From Microbulbifer thermotolerans (GTDB taxonomy: Bacteria; Pseudomonadota; Gammaproteobacteria; Pseudomonadales; Cellvibrionaceae), in assembly GCF_900112305.1 (NCBI RefSeq), contig NZ_FOKT01000003.1:1-64000 (forward strand): a stretch of 64,000 nt of DNA, read 5' to 3'. Of the stretch, positions 61,486 through 64,000 are shown piece after piece. The number at the start of each line of letters is the position of its first letter. Within the stretch, counting starts at the first letter, position 1. The notes under the pieces were generated by a model. The model was not told the origin of the DNA and made no database searches. It saw only the letters and a program-made list of their open reading frames with translations. Made by a program: the position numbers and the translations under genes.

Positions 61486-64000
61486 ATTGCGCTGGCGCGA
61501 AAAATTCGTGCGCAAAAAACTGCTGGCGCTGGCCGTCTGTTGCAGCGCCGCCTCCTGTAGCAACAACGCCGTGCAGACACTCGCTGACCTGCCGGGTGCC
61601 GAGTTGCCACCGGCGCAAAGCGTCGAAGTGCCGCAGGTGGATATCGCCGCGCTGCAACAGAGCTACCGCCAGGCCCTGGAGAGCAACCGCGACCCACAAA
61701 CCCAGCGCCGCATCCGCCTGCGCCTGGCGGATCTGGAAATGGAGCGCCTGGAACAGCAACAGGCAGAAAACCCTGATGTTGCCGTTTCCTATAGCAGTGC
61801 AGTGCGCCACTACGAACAGCTGGCACAGGAAATGCCCGGCGACGACTATATCCTCTACCGGTTGGCACGGGCACGGGCACTGGATGGCCAACCGCAGGAT
61901 TCGCTGCGCGCGCTGGAAAAAATCGCTGCAACAGCACCGGAATCGCCGTTTATCACTGAAGTACTGTTCCGCCGTGGCGAAGCCGCCTTCAACCGCCAGG
62001 ATTACACCGCAGCCGCGCGGGATTTCCGCACACTGTTGGAGCGGGGCGACAGTCCCTTCGAAGACAATGCGCGCTACATGCTCGCCTGGTCCGAGTTCAA
62101 ATCGGCAAATTACCGCACATCCACATACACCTTCCTGGAACTGCTGGACGTATTGCACCAGCGGGCGCCGTTTGAAGAACTTCCCCAGGGACAAAAGCGT
62201 CTCGCGGAAGACAGCCTGCGCGGACTCGCCCTCAACTTCAGCTACCAGGGCGGCGCCGAGGTCATCGAATCCTACAGCGGCGAAGGGGAGCCGCGCCCCT
62301 ATCAGCACCATCTGTACCGCGCCCTGGGGGACTGGTACCGGGAAAAAGAAAGGTTCCGGGACAGCGCCGACACCTACCTGACCTACGTCGAACAGTATCC
62401 ACAAAGCGCGGAGGCACCGGCGCTGCACCTGTCCGCGGTGGAGACACTGCAAAGCGCCGGTCTGGACGGCGAAGTGTTGCCGGCCAAGCGGGAATTTGTG
62501 CAGCGCTACGGCATCCGCAGCCAATACTGGCAATCGGCGGACGAAGCGCAAAGGGAAAAACTGCGCGGCTGGCTGCAGCCGTGGCTGGAAGAGCTGGCCA
62601 AATACGACCACGCCCGCGCCCAGGCTCTCACCGCCCAGGCGGAAAAAATCCCTGCGCGCAAGGCGCGGGAAAAACAGCAGCTTGAAGAAGACGCGCGCGG
62701 CGCTTACATGGCCGCGGCGGAGCTCTACCGCCAATACGCGGATACCTTTCCCGAAGACCCGAGCACACCGCCGCTGGTATTCCTGATGGCGGAGTGTCTG
62801 GAACAGGCCGGCGACTACGCCGGCGCCTGGCTCGCCTACAGCCAGGTGGCCTGGACCTACGGCGACAAAACCCACGGCGCCGAAGCCGGCTACGCCGCGA
62901 TTCTCACTTCCGCCCAGGTACAACAGCAACTGGACGGCAATGAAGACCCGGAAGTGGTCAACTTGTGGCGCGACCGCAATATCGAATCCGGCCTCAAATT
63001 TGCCGACAGCTGGCCGCAAGATCCCCGCGCTCTGCCGGCGCTGCTGGTGGCCGCCGACAAACTGCTGCAACAGTCCCGCTATCAGGAAGCCATCGCCGCC
63101 GCGGGCAAAGCCGCCCAATGGCAGCCGCCGCCCAACGGCCAGCAGCAACTGAATATCGCCATGATTCTCGGCCACAGCCAGTTTGAACTCGGCAACTTTG
63201 CCGAGGCGGAACAAGCCTACAGCCGCGCCCTGCAACTGGCCGGAACAGATACCGCCATTCGCAATAACGCACAGGAACGGCTCCAGGCGGCGATATACCG
63301 CCAGGCGGAGTTGGCAATGGCCGAAGGACCCAGCGAAGAAGGGCTCGCGCACCTGCTGCGCATCCGCGACAGCGGCCGCACCGAGATCGCCGCAACCGCC
63401 CAGTACGATGCCATCAACCATCTCATTGAGCTGAAGCGGTGGCAGCAGGCCAGTGCCGAACTGGCGGACTTCCGCAAATACTACCCGGGACACCGGCTGA
63501 CACCGACCCTGGCCGCCAAGGCCGTGGTCATCTTCCGCGCCTTGGAAATGCCCAGCGCCGCCGCTGGCGAGCTGCTGCAACTGGCGCAGAGCGATCCGGA
63601 CGGCGCCGTGCGCCGCCAGTCGCTGTACATGGCCGCAGAAAGTTTCCAGGAGGCCGGTGATCAGCGCCAAGCTATCGATGCCTATCAGCGCTACATCAAG
63701 CAATGGCCGCAACCGGCGGAAGAGAATCTCGAGGCCCAATACCAGCTGGTGCAACTTTTCGCCGCGAGCGGACAAGCGCGCGAGCGCAACGCCTGGCTGC
63801 AAAATCTGGCCGGCAACAAAGTTGAGTCGCCGCGCGGTCGCTACCTGGCCGCCTACGCGCAGAGCGAACTGGCGGATCAAAGCTATCAATCCTTTGCCGC
63901 CATGCGGCTGCAACTGCCGCTGAAGAAAAGCCTCGCGGCCAAGAAACGCGCGATGGATACCACAGTCGCGGATTACCGCAAAGTGCTGCAATTCAATATC
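61478..64000 (+). CDS. TPR lipoprotein, runs off the right end
   Basis: From ATG 61478 the frame is open to the last base (841 codons, no stop). It starts MNRLRWREKFVRKKLLALAV with a lipobox-like AASC followed by SNNAVQ. The mature part contains many TPR-like units (AVRHYEQLAQEMPGDDYILY, EVLFRRGEAAFNRQDYTAAA, ALGDWYREKERFRDSADTYL, GAYMAAAELYRQYADTFPED, GHSQFELGNFAEAEQAYSRA). It is probably an outer-membrane-attached scaffold working with the two preceding gene products. The 3' end, and any downstream ExbB/TolQ-like genes, cannot be seen. Long leftward frames on the other strand are shadows. Confidence 0.8.
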   Translation, partial: MNRLRWREKFVRKKLLALAVCCSAASCSNNAVQTLADLPGAELPPAQSVEVPQVDIAALQQSYRQALESNRDPQTQRRIRLRLADLEMERLEQQQAENPDVAVSYSSAVRHYEQLAQEMPGDDYILYRLARARALDGQPQDSLRALEKIAATAPESPFITEVLFRRGEAAFNRQDYTAAARDFRTLLERGDSPFEDNARYMLAWSEFKSANYRTSTYTFLELLDVLHQRAPFEELPQGQKRLAEDSLRGLALNFSYQGGAEVIESYSGEGEPRPYQHHLYRALGDWYREKERFRDSADTYLTYVEQYPQSAEAPALHLSAVETLQSAGLDGEVLPAKREFVQRYGIRSQYWQSADEAQREKLRGWLQPWLEELAKYDHARAQALTAQAEKIPARKAREKQQLEEDARGAYMAAAELYRQYADTFPEDPSTPPLVFLMAECLEQAGDYAGAWLAYSQVAWTYGDKTHGAEAGYAAILTSAQVQQQLDGNEDPEVVNLWRDRNIESGLKFADSWPQDPRALPALLVAADKLLQQSRYQEAIAAAGKAAQWQPPPNGQQQLNIAMILGHSQFELGNFAEAEQAYSRALQLAGTDTAIRNNAQERLQAAIYRQAELAMAEGPSEEGLAHLLRIRDSGRTEIAATAQYDAINHLIELKRWQQASAELADFRKYYPGHRLTPTLAAKAVVIFRALEMPSAAAGELLQLAQSDPDGAVRRQSLYMAAESFQEAGDQRQAIDAYQRYIKQWPQPAEENLEAQYQLVQLFAASGQARERNAWLQNLAGNKVESPRGRYLAAYAQSELADQSYQSFAAMRLQLPLKKSLAAKKRAMDTTVADYRKVLQFNI

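Noticed and set aside
61301..63991. 896-codon leftward ORF
   Set aside because: A shadow of the rightward TPR lipoprotein frame in GC-rich DNA. Composition is biased and it has no domain features, while the rightward frame has a signal peptide and TPR pattern.

Overview
The window looks like a chromosomal segment of a marine gammaproteobacterium of the Microbulbifer/Cellvibrionales type. The GC-rich core has the Pseudomonas-like order secB-grxC-rhodanese / gpmI-envC-ctpA / hisF-hisA-hisH-hisB. It also has two TonB-dependent receptors, AsmA, MutY-YggX and many envelope lipoproteins. The genus assignment is inferred from gene order and protein style, not from a search.

Layout. 1-105 is the end of an IS256-family element. 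104-7201 is an AT-rich array of about a dozen gene cassettes, all read leftward and separated by attC-like palindromes. No integron integrase lies at the expected right-hand end, so it looks like a CALIN (attC cluster without integrase). The array is decaying: two cassette genes carry in-frame stops, one attC is split by a deleted transposon, and an IS66 remnant is present. 7202-7915 is non-coding. 7916-36417 is mostly core: an esterase/MFS pair, an SSS-family hybrid sensor kinase divergent from a TonB receptor, META-type lipoproteins, smrA, SDR/thioesterase, secB-grxC-rhodanese, gpmI-envC, DUF488, ctpA, the his genes, a ZnuD-like zinc receptor, asmA and mutY-yggX. Two copies of an IS5-like MITE lie here, one with an internally amplified 171-bp unit.

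36532-46120 is an accessory island beginning at tRNA-Phe. It holds a broken tyrosine integrase, membrane proteins, two copies of a REP-associated (Y1/HUH) transposase element, an IS66 remnant nested in a mazF toxin gene, a small Sel1-type protein and a 5'-truncated Rhs gene. The Rhs tip carries an HELTH zinc-peptidase motif.

46121-58660 is a divergent cluster that looks like one cell-surface redox system. Leftward it encodes a large haem-motif lipoprotein, an SH3/barrel protein, a second barrel, a TlpA-like thioredoxin, DUF4266 and DUF3570. Rightward it encodes a c-type cytochrome-like protein, a LamG lipoprotein with two haem motifs, a Tat-exported DUF1501-like protein and ApbE flavin transferase. 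The DUF3570 barrel has a DMISGAS sequence resembling ApbE flavinylation sites. 59047-64000 holds an envelope operon with two large TPR proteins, the last running off the window. The surface redox cluster and the Rhs metallopeptidase are the best candidates for poorly described biology; the cassette array and its REP-transposon derivatives are the best candidates for interesting DNA structure.
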